A stretch of 41,692 bases of DNA from positions 1 to 41,692 of the forward strand of contig JAQBPB010000101.1 in NCBI GenBank assembly GCA_028287745.1, written 5' to 3'. The position numbers and the translations under genes were made by a program. This stretch comes from Chloroflexota bacterium (GTDB lineage Bacteria; Chloroflexota; Chloroflexia; Chloroheliales; Chloroheliaceae). How positions within the stretch are numbered: position 1 is the first letter of the stretch; the number at the start of each line of letters is the position of its first letter. The notes beneath the pieces are model-generated. The model was not told where the DNA came from. It made no database searches and saw only the letters and a list, made by a program, of their open reading frames with translations. Positions 23,925 to 32,091 of the stretch are shown here, in pieces.

Positions 23925-25100
23925 CTAAACCCTGGCCTTATCCGCATCCGAAGTTGCGAAGAATTTTCGAAGGGCCGGGTATACCTCGGACTTGTCAGAA
24001 ATCGTCACGCTGACAAACTTTTTGTTATCAATCCGGCCGTAAGCCGATAAAAGGGTGCTCATCAGGCTGTAATGGGTTTCCCGGATTTCCCCGTAGCCGA
24101 ACAGGTTGCAGATGCCGATAAACTTCTGGACCAGGTCCACGCAGCGGTCGTTATCCCAGGGCAGGTTGCCGCCATCGGAAAAGTGGAACGGGTAAATGTT
24201 CCAGTCGGCCGGGTTGTAGCGTTCTTTAATAATTTGCAGGGCCAGTTCGTAAGCGCTGGAAACCTGGGTCCCGCCGCTCTCGCCCTTGTTAAAGAATTCT
24301 TCCTCGGTTACTTCTTTAGCTTCGGTATGGTGCGAAATAAAGACAATGTTTACTTTGGTGTACTTGGTACGCAGGAAGCGGACCATCCAGAAGTAGAAGC
24401 TGCGGGCGATATATTTTTCAAAATCTCCCATCGAGCCGCTGACATCCATCATGGCAAAGACTACCGCGTTGGACTGGAACTTTATCTCCGGCTCCCAGGT
24501 TTTAAAGCGCAAATCATCGTCTTTAATATCCCCAAAGTGGGCATGTCCTTTAGCGGCGTTGCGCTTCAAGTTTTCCAGGATGGTCCGCTTCTTATCCAGG
24601 TTCGCCATAATGCCCTTTTTGCGAATATCGGTAAAACGGACCGCTTCGCTTTCTATTTCGGCCTGTTTCTTTTCCTCCAGGTTAGGCAAGCCCAGGTCCT
24701 CAAATATATACGCGGCCAGTTCGTCCAGGGTAACTTCGGCCTCATAATAATCGATCCCTGGCTGGTCGCCCGCTTCCTTGCCTTTACCCTGGCCCGGTTG
24801 GGGCTGGCCCTGCCCGATAACGTCCCCAACTTTTGAGTCGCCATCGCCCTGACCGACGCCCTGCTGCTGGTTAAAGTCGTAGCGGAAGCGGTACTCGTCC
24901 AGCGAGCGCACCGGCACCTTGATGGTCTTTTTACCGTCGGAAAGGATTATGTTTTCTTCACTGACAATATCAGCCAGGTTTTTCTTGATGGCTTCTTTGA
25001 TTTTCTCTTTATGGCGCTGCTGGTCAATCGGCCCCTTGCGGTGGAGCGACCAGTCCTGTTTGCTGACCGAGTACAAGCCGTATTTTGAAATATCAGACAT
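23925..25100 (-). CDS. yeaH: YeaH/YhbH family protein (DUF444), von Willebrand A-like
   Basis: DUF444 proteins are encoded with PrkA kinases and SpoVR across bacteria and contain a VWA-like metal-binding fold. Here the MIDAS motif DVSGS is at 219-223 and the later Thr is in GGTQVSSAYELA. Residues 81-112 form a Gly/Gln-rich linker (GQGQPQPGQGKGKEAG). The N-terminal region (QDWSLHRKGPIDQQRHKEKI) matches the family. AGAGGT lies 6 nt before the ATG. It sits between prkA (173-nt gap with a large hairpin) and spoVR (10-nt gap). Its work is unknown; in E. coli it accompanies the YeaG kinase in nitrogen-starvation and stress adaptation. Confidence 0.94.
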   Translation of the reverse strand: MSDISKYGLYSVSKQDWSLHRKGPIDQQRHKEKIKEAIKKNLADIVSEENIILSDGKKTIKVPVRSLDEYRFRYDFNQQQGVGQGDGDSKVGDVIGQGQPQPGQGKGKEAGDQPGIDYYEAEVTLDELAAYIFEDLGLPNLEEKKQAEIESEAVRFTDIRKKGIMANLDKKRTILENLKRNAAKGHAHFGDIKDDDLRFKTWEPEIKFQSNAVVFAMMDVSGSMGDFEKYIARSFYFWMVRFLRTKYTKVNIVFISHHTEAKEVTEEEFFNKGESGGTQVSSAYELALQIIKERYNPADWNIYPFHFSDGGNLPWDNDRCVDLVQKFIGICNLFGYGEIRETHYSLMSTLLSAYGRIDNKKFVSVTISDKSEVYPALRKFFATSDADKARV

Positions 25101-25129
25101 TTTAATACCTCTGGTGGGTGGTTTCCGGC

Positions 25130-25187
25130 GCTAACTTCCCGGTCGCCTGGCGGCCGGGCCATGTGGCGGCCCGGCTTAAAAGTTAGC
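25130..25187 (-). repeat. Two-level hairpin between prkA and yeaH
   Basis: Outer arms GCTAACTT (25130-25137) and AAGTTAGC (25180-25187) enclose a perfect 8-bp GC stem GCCGGGCC (25153-25160)/GGCCCGGC (25168-25175). No T run is present. Located 93 nt past the prkA stop and 30 nt before yeaH, it could set the relative amounts of the two proteins by mRNA processing or attenuation. Confidence 0.6.
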
Positions 25188-25273
25188 AGTTCCCGCTTTC
25201 TTTAAGGCCAGGTACCCCGGCGCCCTTCCAGGGGAAGGAAGCCAGGGCAGGTAAAGGGGGCGAAGTCAGCCGG

Positions 25274-27169
25274 CTACCGGTTTAGGAGGGAACCGACATA
25301 ATTAAGCAGGGCATTGGCGCTTTGTGTGGTATAACCCTGCTCCCGCACCAGGCGGTCTATTACATCGTTCATCTTGCGAAGTTGGTCCTGGTCGGGTGTC
25401 TTGGAACTGGTCGTGATTTTCACGATGTCTTTTAGGTCGGCGAAAAGTTTCTTTTCGAGAGCTTCTTTTAACCGCTCGTGGCTGGTGTATTCAAAAGCCT
25501 GACCGCGCCGGGCCAGCGACGAGATACGAATCAGGATTTCCTCGCGGAAAGACTTCTTGGCGTTCTCGGTGATACCGATTTGCTCCTCTATCGAGCGCAT
25601 CAGTTGCTCGTCCGGTTCAAGTTCTTCCTCGGTGATGGGGTCGCGCAGCTTAATCTTGTTGCAGTAAGCTTCCACGTTGTCCAGGTAGTTGTTGAGCAGG
25701 GTACGGGCCGACTCCTCAAAGCTGTAGACAAAAGCCTTCTGGACTTCCTTCTTGGCAATTTCGTCGTATTCCTTGCGGACCTCGCTGATAAAGTTGATAT
25801 AACGCTCGCGTTCCTCGCGGTTAATGCTGGTGTGGCTGTCGAAACCGTCGCGCAAGGCCCGCAAAGCATCTATGGGCGTAATAAAAGTCGCGCCTTCTTT
25901 AGCCAGGACGTTTGAAATCTGGTTGATGACATAGCGGGGCGAGATACCAAACATGCCTTCCCGCTGGGTTTCTTCCTGGAGTTCTTTTACGTCTTTTTGC
26001 TTGAGCTCTTCGACTTCCTCGCCGTCGTAAAGCTTTAGCTTTTTCATCAGGCTGATACCGGCCTTCTTGGGAGCTTCCAACCGGGTCAGAATCGCGAACA
26101 TACTGGCGACACGCAGGGTATGGGGAGCGACATGCACCGTTTTTAGGGCGCTCTGGCCAATCAACTTCTCATAAATTTTAACTTCTTCGCTGACCCGCAA
26201 ATTGTAAGGAACTTTGACCAGGATCATGCGGTCCTGGAGAGCTTCATTCTTGCGGTTAGCGACAAAGCCGGTATATTCACTTTCATTAGTGTGCGAAACA
26301 ACCACTTCATCCGCGTAAATCATGCTGAAGCGGCCTGTCTTGATGTTTTGCTCCTGGGAGAGTGTCAGCAGCACGTACAGGAATTTTTCGTCAGCCTTAA
26401 GCATTTCGATAAATTCCATCATGCCCCGGTTAGCGACATTAAGTTCGCCATCAAACCGGTAGGCGCGGGGATCGCTTTCACTCCCGACCTCACCGATGGT
26501 ACTTAAATCGATACCGCCGACCAGTTCGGCAATATCCTGGCTCTTGGGGTCACTGGGGGTAAAGGTTCCGACACCCACCCGGTGCTTTTCGCTGAGCATA
26601 ATCCGCTTGACCGGGACTTTCTCAATTTTACCTTCATACTGATTTACCAGGTTCCACCGGCAGCGAGGGCAAAGGTCGCCTTCAATATAGACTCCGTAAT
26701 CGCGTTCGAGGTCGGACCTTAAATCTTCTGGCACCAGGTGAAGGGGGTCTTCGTGCATGGGGCAATCTTTTATAGAATATACCGCCCCGTCGGCTGTCCG
26801 GCTATACTTTTCGAGGCCGCGTTTAAGCAGGGCGACAATCGTACTCTTGCCGCCACCGACCGGACCCATCAGCAGCAGGATGCGTTTGCGGACTTCCATG
26901 CGTTGTGCGGCCGAATTAAAATACTGCACAATTTGTTGAAGCGGTTTATCCAATCCAAAAATTTCATCATCAAAAAAATTATGGTGGGGTTCACCATTCT
27001 TACCCACTTCGGTACCGGCTGCCATTATCAGGTCATAAATTCGGCCGTGGGCAAGGCGGGCCACTTTGGGATGCTTACTGACTAATTCAAAGTAGTCAGC
27101 GAAGGTGCCCTCCCAATTCAAATCTCGCTCTTGGTTGCGGTAATCTTCCAGACGCTTGAGTATGTCCAT
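25274..27169 (-). CDS. prkA: PrkA family serine protein kinase / AAA protein
   Basis: PrkA (E. coli YeaG) combines an AAA ATPase module with a C-terminal kinase-like domain; homologues have been reported as protein kinases and, in B. subtilis, as an ATP-dependent Lon-like protease. Walker A is GPVGGGKST (102-110). CPMHEDPLHLVP (136-147) and the zinc-like pair CPRC (167-170) follow, then the conserved VGTFTPSDPKSQDIAELVGG block and IYADEVVVSHTNESEY. Length 631 is typical. GGGGAG lies 9 nt before the ATG. It leads the unit with yeaH and spoVR, and an 866-nt spacer lies upstream. Nothing indicates that this organism sporulates. Confidence 0.95.
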   Translation of the reverse strand: MDILKRLEDYRNQERDLNWEGTFADYFELVSKHPKVARLAHGRIYDLIMAAGTEVGKNGEPHHNFFDDEIFGLDKPLQQIVQYFNSAAQRMEVRKRILLLMGPVGGGKSTIVALLKRGLEKYSRTADGAVYSIKDCPMHEDPLHLVPEDLRSDLERDYGVYIEGDLCPRCRWNLVNQYEGKIEKVPVKRIMLSEKHRVGVGTFTPSDPKSQDIAELVGGIDLSTIGEVGSESDPRAYRFDGELNVANRGMMEFIEMLKADEKFLYVLLTLSQEQNIKTGRFSMIYADEVVVSHTNESEYTGFVANRKNEALQDRMILVKVPYNLRVSEEVKIYEKLIGQSALKTVHVAPHTLRVASMFAILTRLEAPKKAGISLMKKLKLYDGEEVEELKQKDVKELQEETQREGMFGISPRYVINQISNVLAKEGATFITPIDALRALRDGFDSHTSINREERERYINFISEVRKEYDEIAKKEVQKAFVYSFEESARTLLNNYLDNVEAYCNKIKLRDPITEEELEPDEQLMRSIEEQIGITENAKKSFREEILIRISSLARRGQAFEYTSHERLKEALEKKLFADLKDIVKITTSSKTPDQDQLRKMNDVIDRLVREQGYTTQSANALLNYVGSLLNR

Positions 27170-28035
27170 AGGTTATAACTCCCCTTTCAACTGCCAGAGA
27201 TAGCCTTTCCCAACCGCATAACTTTTCCAATGGAGAAGTTATACCTTCTAAATATTATCCTTTAGTAAGTTGAAAATAGGCTCAATCCTTATACCCTTGC
27301 CATTACCTATTAGATTATTCATAAGCCAAATAAATTAATTGATTTAGAAAAACGGTTTCGGGTAGATATTTATAGCAAAGAATAGCTGAAACGTTGTTTA
27401 TTTGTCCTGTAGTTAAATTCTAAAATTTAACTCGACATTGAAGTTAAAGAGGTTATTAAAAATTGAATCAACCCCGGACCTGGCGAGAGTCCGGATAACT
27501 AAATTACGAATGAGGTTTGTAGAATGTTCCTCTTACGAGGATAACCTCGTTACTTAATATAAACGCAAAAGGGACCGAATTAGTTCTATCAGGGTGGCGA
27601 AACGCTAAAGGCGATTTTTATATAAAGAGAAAGCGTGTGCTTTCTCGAAATATAGCACAAATCAAGCTAACTTACAATCGCTAATGCGTTCTAAAAATAA
27701 CTTTTGCCCGATTAGAAGGCCAATTAATAATAAGCTAATCTATATAGGTATTACAAAAGCAAAGCAGTGGATAAAGGACCGGTTACAGGGCGCAAATGCC
27801 GTCAGTCCAGTAAATCAGACGCTCCGTACGGACATCTACTCAAAAGGTATACCTGAAACATTTAGCCTTGATACCGGGGCCACCCTGAAACGCCCAGCGC
27901 ACCCGCATTTGATTATAATAATAGAGCTTTACTGGTTAAATAATTATTTAGAGAGGGTTGAAAGGGCCGGTTAAACGCAATAGCCGCCGCCCAGGTACGT
28001 TACCCGAAGGGCGGCTATAATTTGTCCGGAGAAGC
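27170..28035. other. Long AT-rich intergenic region upstream of prkA with several hairpins
   Basis: No credible protein gene is seen. On inspection there are hairpins CCGGAC/GTCCGG (27474-27494), ACGAGG/CCTCGT (27535-27550) and a perfect 8-bp GAGAAAGC/GCTTTCTC with a GTGT loop (27627-27646). A 96-codon open frame at 27684-27974 (plus) has no ribosome site or family likeness. The region must contain the prkA promoter; GATAAT near 27255 (minus) is a candidate -10 without a clear -35. A long structured prkA leader or a small RNA is possible. Confidence 0.45.
27980..28018 (-). terminator. Terminator-like hairpin after the FAH-family gene
   Basis: ATAGCCGCC (27980-27988) pairs perfectly with GGCGGCTAT (28010-28018). 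On the minus strand it lies 18 nt past the FAH stop and is followed by TTGCGTTT, a poor T run, so termination may be weak. Confidence 0.5.
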
Positions 28036-28941
28036 TTATAAAACTTTGACCCGGTTAGACAGCAGGCCGATATGTTCGATTTCAATTTCGACCAGGTCAC
28101 CCGCTTGCAGGGTAAAGTTGTCCGGCGGAACGATACTGGTCCCGGTCGAAAGCAAGACGCCATCGGGGAAGCTGTTCGAGCGGCCCAGGTAGCCGATTAA
28201 TTCCGGCAAAGTCCGTTTTAGCTGGGCGGTATTAGCACCACCGTGAAAGACTTCCAGGCCATCGCGCTGGATAGTACACTCCATGCGCAATTCCGGCTTT
28301 TCGGGCAGCCGGTCAAGCAGCCAGATGGCCGGTCCTACCGCGCAGCAGGCATCATACAGTTTAGCCTGGGGCAGATACAGCGGGTTAGCCCCTTCGATAT
28401 CCCGCGAGCTGACATCGTTACAGACCGTGAAACCAATAAAATTAAGCTGTTTATCCAGCAAAACGGCCAGTTCCGGCTCCGGTACATTCCACTGGCTGTC
28501 CTGCCGGATGGCAATTTCTCCACCCGTCCCAACCACCCGGTGGGGCGTGGCTTTGAAGAAAAGTTCCGGCCGTTCCGCCTCATAAACCAGGTCATACAAC
28601 CGGGAAGCGGCATCCGACTCTTCCATGCGGGCCTGGCGGCTGCGCCAGTAAGTTACCCCGGCTGCCCACACTTCCTGGCGGTCCAGGGGGCTGAGCAACC
28701 GGCCCTGCCCGGCCAGTTCGGCCATACTGCCGAGCGAATCTGACTGGCCGTTAAGTTCAGTTACATATTCGATCAGTGGGCGGCTCCCGGCGCCGGACAG
28801 CAGTTGCTCCCACGAGACAATATAGCCTCCCTCGCTCTGGCCGTTCGTGGACGGTTGCCGCAAAGGTCTAACCTGCTCATCATCGGCTACGGCAGCCAGG
28901 ACCGGCCCTACGTTTTCCAGTATCAACCGGCAAATTTTCAT
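28036..28941 (-). CDS. Fumarylacetoacetate hydrolase (FAH) family protein
   Basis: FAH-family enzymes use a bound Mg/Ca to hydrolyse, decarboxylate or isomerise beta-diketo acids or related sugar acids. The metal ligands are seen as PEPELAVL (Glu155, Glu157) and CNDVSSRD (Asp176); FFKATPHRVVG is the catalytic-loop segment, and LSTGTSIVPPD and LQAGDLVEIEIEHIG are the C-terminal family blocks. AGGAG lies 9 nt before the ATG. Length (301) fits the sugar-acid/keto-acid group (e.g. 2-keto-3-deoxy-arabonate dehydratase-like) as well as fumarylpyruvate hydrolases; the substrate cannot be fixed. It stands alone between two terminators. Confidence 0.92.
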   Translation of the reverse strand: MKICRLILENVGPVLAAVADDEQVRPLRQPSTNGQSEGGYIVSWEQLLSGAGSRPLIEYVTELNGQSDSLGSMAELAGQGRLLSPLDRQEVWAAGVTYWRSRQARMEESDAASRLYDLVYEAERPELFFKATPHRVVGTGGEIAIRQDSQWNVPEPELAVLLDKQLNFIGFTVCNDVSSRDIEGANPLYLPQAKLYDACCAVGPAIWLLDRLPEKPELRMECTIQRDGLEVFHGGANTAQLKRTLPELIGYLGRSNSFPDGVLLSTGTSIVPPDNFTLQAGDLVEIEIEHIGLLSNRVKVL

Positions 28942-28980
28942 CTAAGCTTCTCCTGAGTAGCAGTTTAAGGCCCGTATTAG

Positions 28981-29003
28981 AAAAAGCCGGTCACTCCCGG
29001 CTT
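28981..29003 (-). terminator. Rho-independent terminator after the small anchored protein gene
   Basis: On the minus strand AAGCCGG (28997-29003) pairs with CCGGCTT (28984-28990) around a 6-nt loop and is followed by TTTTTC. It lies about 25 nt past the stop at 29028 and closes the fusion-protein unit. Confidence 0.85.
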
Positions 29004-29027
29004 CTTACTATAATAGAATACGGGCTA

Positions 29028-29627
29028 TCACGATGTTGGGGGCAGCACGACAATACTATGGGCGTCATAGCTGTCGGTGCCGTTGGGTTGACCGGCAAAT
29101 AAAACCGTGTCACCCACCCGCAACTCCACCGGCTGGCTGGGCACGTTGCGCCAGATTTGGGTCTTGGCCGGAATAATATTCAGGACGGTCGAGCCACCGG
29201 CGGGCTGCCCGGCCGAACTTAGCAACAACACGGTAACTTTAACCCCATCGATTTTATCAATCCGGCCGTAAATCGAAGAATTAATATTGAAACTATTCTG
29301 GGGCACGATAGCGGCCGGGGTTGTACCCGGCGCCGGGGCGGTGGCCCCCTGGGCGGTAGCCGTAGCATTCCAGGATGCCGCCCGCACTTCTAAAAATCTA
29401 TCGCGCTCCAGGTTGGAATTGCCCTTGCCCCGGCTTACCCCAAAACTATAAGCCAGGATTGCCACACCAATCAATAAAGTCAATACCAGGATCGCTGGAA
29501 TTACATATTGACCGAGGGACCGGGAAGAGCCGCCAAAAGCACCTGGCCTTCTGTCCGTCCCATCCGCCAGCAATCTTCGCATAGAACCGGTGCTCTTTTC
29601 AGGTCCGCTATTATCGATATTATTCAT
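29028..29627 (-). CDS. Single-pass membrane protein with extracytoplasmic beta domain, unknown function
   Basis: The 199-residue protein starts with a polar cytoplasmic stretch (1-38), then one membrane helix (about 40-62, VIPAILVLTLLIGVAILAYS), a Thr/Ala/Pro stalk (80-105) and a C-terminal domain of about 90 residues rich in beta strands (SIYGRIDKIDGVKVTVLLLS to HSIVVLPPTS). That domain resembles OB-like domains such as DUF5666 in rhythm (GRIxxIDG...V.V.......DTVLFAG), but I do not assign it firmly. The ATG at 29627 has GAGG three nt upstream; a GTG at 29636 is the alternative. It begins 55 nt after the fusion-protein gene and shares its terminator, so the two products may work together. Confidence 0.7.
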   Translation of the reverse strand: MNNIDNSGPEKSTGSMRRLLADGTDRRPGAFGGSSRSLGQYVIPAILVLTLLIGVAILAYSFGVSRGKGNSNLERDRFLEVRAASWNATATAQGATAPAPGTTPAAIVPQNSFNINSSIYGRIDKIDGVKVTVLLLSSAGQPAGGSTVLNIIPAKTQIWRNVPSQPVELRVGDTVLFAGQPNGTDSYDAHSIVVLPPTS

Positions 29628-29682
29628 TAGCCTCACTATTACTTTAGCTAACCTGTAACTACACTGCTAGAAGGCTGCCTTT

Positions 29683-32013
29683 TTAACCCCTGGGTGTGGG
29701 TGTTGGCCCGAAAACGGTCGGTGTTGGCGTACTAACCGCCCGCGCTGGCACCGAAGCTGAGGGCGTAGGGACCGGCGGACCGGCTACCCGGGAACTTCCA
29801 GGACTCGCTATAACAATTGGTGTCGCGGCGGGCGAAATACTGGCGGTTCCCGCCAGAGTGCCAGCGGTCACTGACCTGGCCGGGCCAGGGCTTGCTGAAA
29901 CGGTCGCCGGAGTACCGGTTACCCCGGGGCTGGCGGGGCTACTATTAGTTCCCGTAGTTCCCGCCGCAGCCGGTATAGTTAGACCAGGATTAGTCCCGGT
30001 CGTATCCGGTGTGGAGGATGGTACTACCGGCAGGGGCGCGGTACCGTACAAGACTATATTATCACCTTCACGCAAGAGACCGGTATCCATAATTTCCACG
30101 TAATCGTCGCCAATCAGGCCGATTGTCACCGGGGTGGCAACGACCAGGCCATCCGGCAGCACTACATCAACCACCGGGCCGACTTCCAGGGTTCTGATTG
30201 AAACTTTTGGCACCAGCAGGACATCCGGCTTGCTGCCCAGGACAAACCTGGCCCGCCCGGTCATACCCGGTTTTAGAGTGGTAAGTTCAGTATCCTGGTC
30301 GAGTAAAATAGTTACGGGAAAACCGCTCTGGTCATTGGCAGCCGGTGTATTAAGCGGGTTGGCACCGGCAGCCGGGACCGCCGTACCCAGGTTCCGGCTA
30401 TCTTCGGTGCTGCCTGTGGCAGTCGAATTCTTCAAGCTGGTTGAAATGAGAGTTACTTTGCCCTTGAACGGATCTTGCCGCACGCCCCGGATACCCTCGA
30501 AGGTAACTCTGACCGATTGGCCCTGCCGGATACGCTGAATGCTGCTTTCATTGACCCTGGCTTCGAAGGAAGGCTTGGAAAGGTCCACCAGGGTAATCGC
30601 TACCGGCCCGGGCGCTACCGCCTGGCCCGGCGCGACATTAATGCTTTCTACCACGCTATTAAAGGGAGCCAGTAGATTTAACTGCTCAATCCTTAACTGG
30701 GCCTGTTTTACCTGGGCCGTCGCCTGGTCAACCGCGCCCTGGGCCTGGGCCAGGTCGGTCGGGGAAGCCCCTTTGCTTAACTCCTGGACTTCCAACTGGA
30801 ATTTATCAACTTCGGATTGGGCGACCTGAATATCCCGAGGATTGCCGCCTTTATTAAGACGGTCCAGCAAAGCCCGCGCCTGGTTAATATCCGACTGGGC
30901 CGCGTTGATTTCATCCTGGGTCGGCCCACCCGCCGCTGCCCGGTCATAATCGGCCTGGGCTTTATCGACGCTGGCCTGGGCGCTCTGGATAGCCTGTTGA
31001 GTGGGGCCATCCTGCAAATTCTCAAGGGCCGCCTGGGATTCGATCATCAGGGCCTGGGCTTCTTTAACGGCCGAGGTCTGCTGGCTTTTAGCCGCTTCCA
31101 GCGCTTTTTGAGCCGCATCAAGCGTAATCTTGGCCTGGTCTACCGCCAATTTGGCCGCTTTTTCGCGCGCAAGGTCGGCCGGGGTGGTCGTTTCTTTAAC
31201 CGTACCATCGGGGTTGTAAAGTTCGGCGCGGATTTGATTGTAAGTAGCATTGGCGGCATCCAGCCCTTTTTGAGCTTTATCAATACTTGATTGAGCCTGC
31301 TCCACCGCGCTGGATCGCTCGCTTTTAACCTTTTCCAGGTTTTGCGTGGTGGCATCTACCCGGGCTTTAGCCTCGTTCAAGGCCGCTTTGGAGGCGGGCG
31401 CTGTGACAGCCGCAAGCTGAGCCCTGGCTACGCGCAAGGCCGCATCGGCGGAAGCTACATCTTTGACGTTGGTCCTGGAAGCAACCGTATTATAACGGTA
31501 CACCGCCGCGTCGACCGCATTTTGCGCCGCCAGCAGTTCGTCCGAAGAGCCGACTACTCCCTGGACCTGGGCCAGCCTGGCCTGGGCGATTTTGAGATTT
31601 TGCTGGGCGGTAGCCAGGTCGCGGGCCGGGCCGCCCTTGATCGCGTCAAGTTTACCCTGGGCGGCCTTTTGACCGGCCTGGGCGGCGGCCAGTTGGGCTT
31701 CGGCCTCCCGCGTATCCAGACGGCTCAAAACCTGGGATGCCTGAACTACCTGACCTGGCCGGACCAACACATCGCTGATAACGCCACTGGCTTGAAACGT
31801 AAGATTGGCCGTGCGGGCGGTCACCAGGCCGGAGGCCTTGACCACTTCTTCAATTTGACCACGGGTAACATAAGACGTTCGATAAGTGGACTGGATGTTC
31901 TCAGCGTTGCTCCGCTGAATATTAGATCCAACAATAAGAGCCAGCGCGACTAATATCCCGGCTGCGGCCAGCACCCAGAAGAAACGTCCTTCCGCGTTGC
32001 GGAGCCTTGTCAT
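29683..32013 (-). CDS. HlyD/RND-type membrane fusion protein with very long coiled coil and Pro/Thr tail
   Basis: Membrane fusion proteins link an inner-membrane exporter to the outside. Residues 11-29 are the anchor helix. IEEVVKASGLV to QVVQASQVLSRLDTREAEAQ is the first half of the biotinyl-lipoyl-like domain; an Ala/Gln/Lys-rich coiled coil follows (about 90-435, several heptad hairpins); LAPFNSVVESINVAPGQ closes the lipoyl domain; then come the beta-barrel (ARVNESSIQRIRQGQSVRVTFEG) and membrane-proximal domain (VLLVPKVSIRTL). The last ~114 residues (663-776) are a Pro/Thr/Ser/Gly-rich low-complexity tail. At 776 residues it is about twice usual length. No ABC ATPase or permease lies beside it in the window. 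GGAG is 11 nt before the ATG. Confidence 0.88.
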   Translation of the reverse strand: MTRLRNAEGRFFWVLAAAGILVALALIVGSNIQRSNAENIQSTYRTSYVTRGQIEEVVKASGLVTARTANLTFQASGVISDVLVRPGQVVQASQVLSRLDTREAEAQLAAAQAGQKAAQGKLDAIKGGPARDLATAQQNLKIAQARLAQVQGVVGSSDELLAAQNAVDAAVYRYNTVASRTNVKDVASADAALRVARAQLAAVTAPASKAALNEAKARVDATTQNLEKVKSERSSAVEQAQSSIDKAQKGLDAANATYNQIRAELYNPDGTVKETTTPADLAREKAAKLAVDQAKITLDAAQKALEAAKSQQTSAVKEAQALMIESQAALENLQDGPTQQAIQSAQASVDKAQADYDRAAAGGPTQDEINAAQSDINQARALLDRLNKGGNPRDIQVAQSEVDKFQLEVQELSKGASPTDLAQAQGAVDQATAQVKQAQLRIEQLNLLAPFNSVVESINVAPGQAVAPGPVAITLVDLSKPSFEARVNESSIQRIRQGQSVRVTFEGIRGVRQDPFKGKVTLISTSLKNSTATGSTEDSRNLGTAVPAAGANPLNTPAANDQSGFPVTILLDQDTELTTLKPGMTGRARFVLGSKPDVLLVPKVSIRTLEVGPVVDVVLPDGLVVATPVTIGLIGDDYVEIMDTGLLREGDNIVLYGTAPLPVVPSSTPDTTGTNPGLTIPAAAGTTGTNSSPASPGVTGTPATVSASPGPARSVTAGTLAGTASISPAATPIVIASPGSSRVAGPPVPTPSASVPARAVSTPTPTVFGPTPTPRG

Positions 32014-32091
32014 ATTACTAATTTCTCCAAAAAGGTCCGTAAGAGATCAGCTAGTTTAGCTCAAAATTAAGTGTATATCATTATAAAGGTT

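Noticed and set aside
27474..27660. Possible riboswitch or tRNA-like RNA upstream of prkA
   Set aside because: I could not match the hairpins to any known riboswitch core, and no cloverleaf or CCA end is visible. Left as unassigned structure.
27684..27974. 96-codon plus-strand frame upstream of the FAH gene
   Set aside because: No Shine-Dalgarno, no recognisable domain, mixed codon use and an AT-rich spacer. It is more likely chance.
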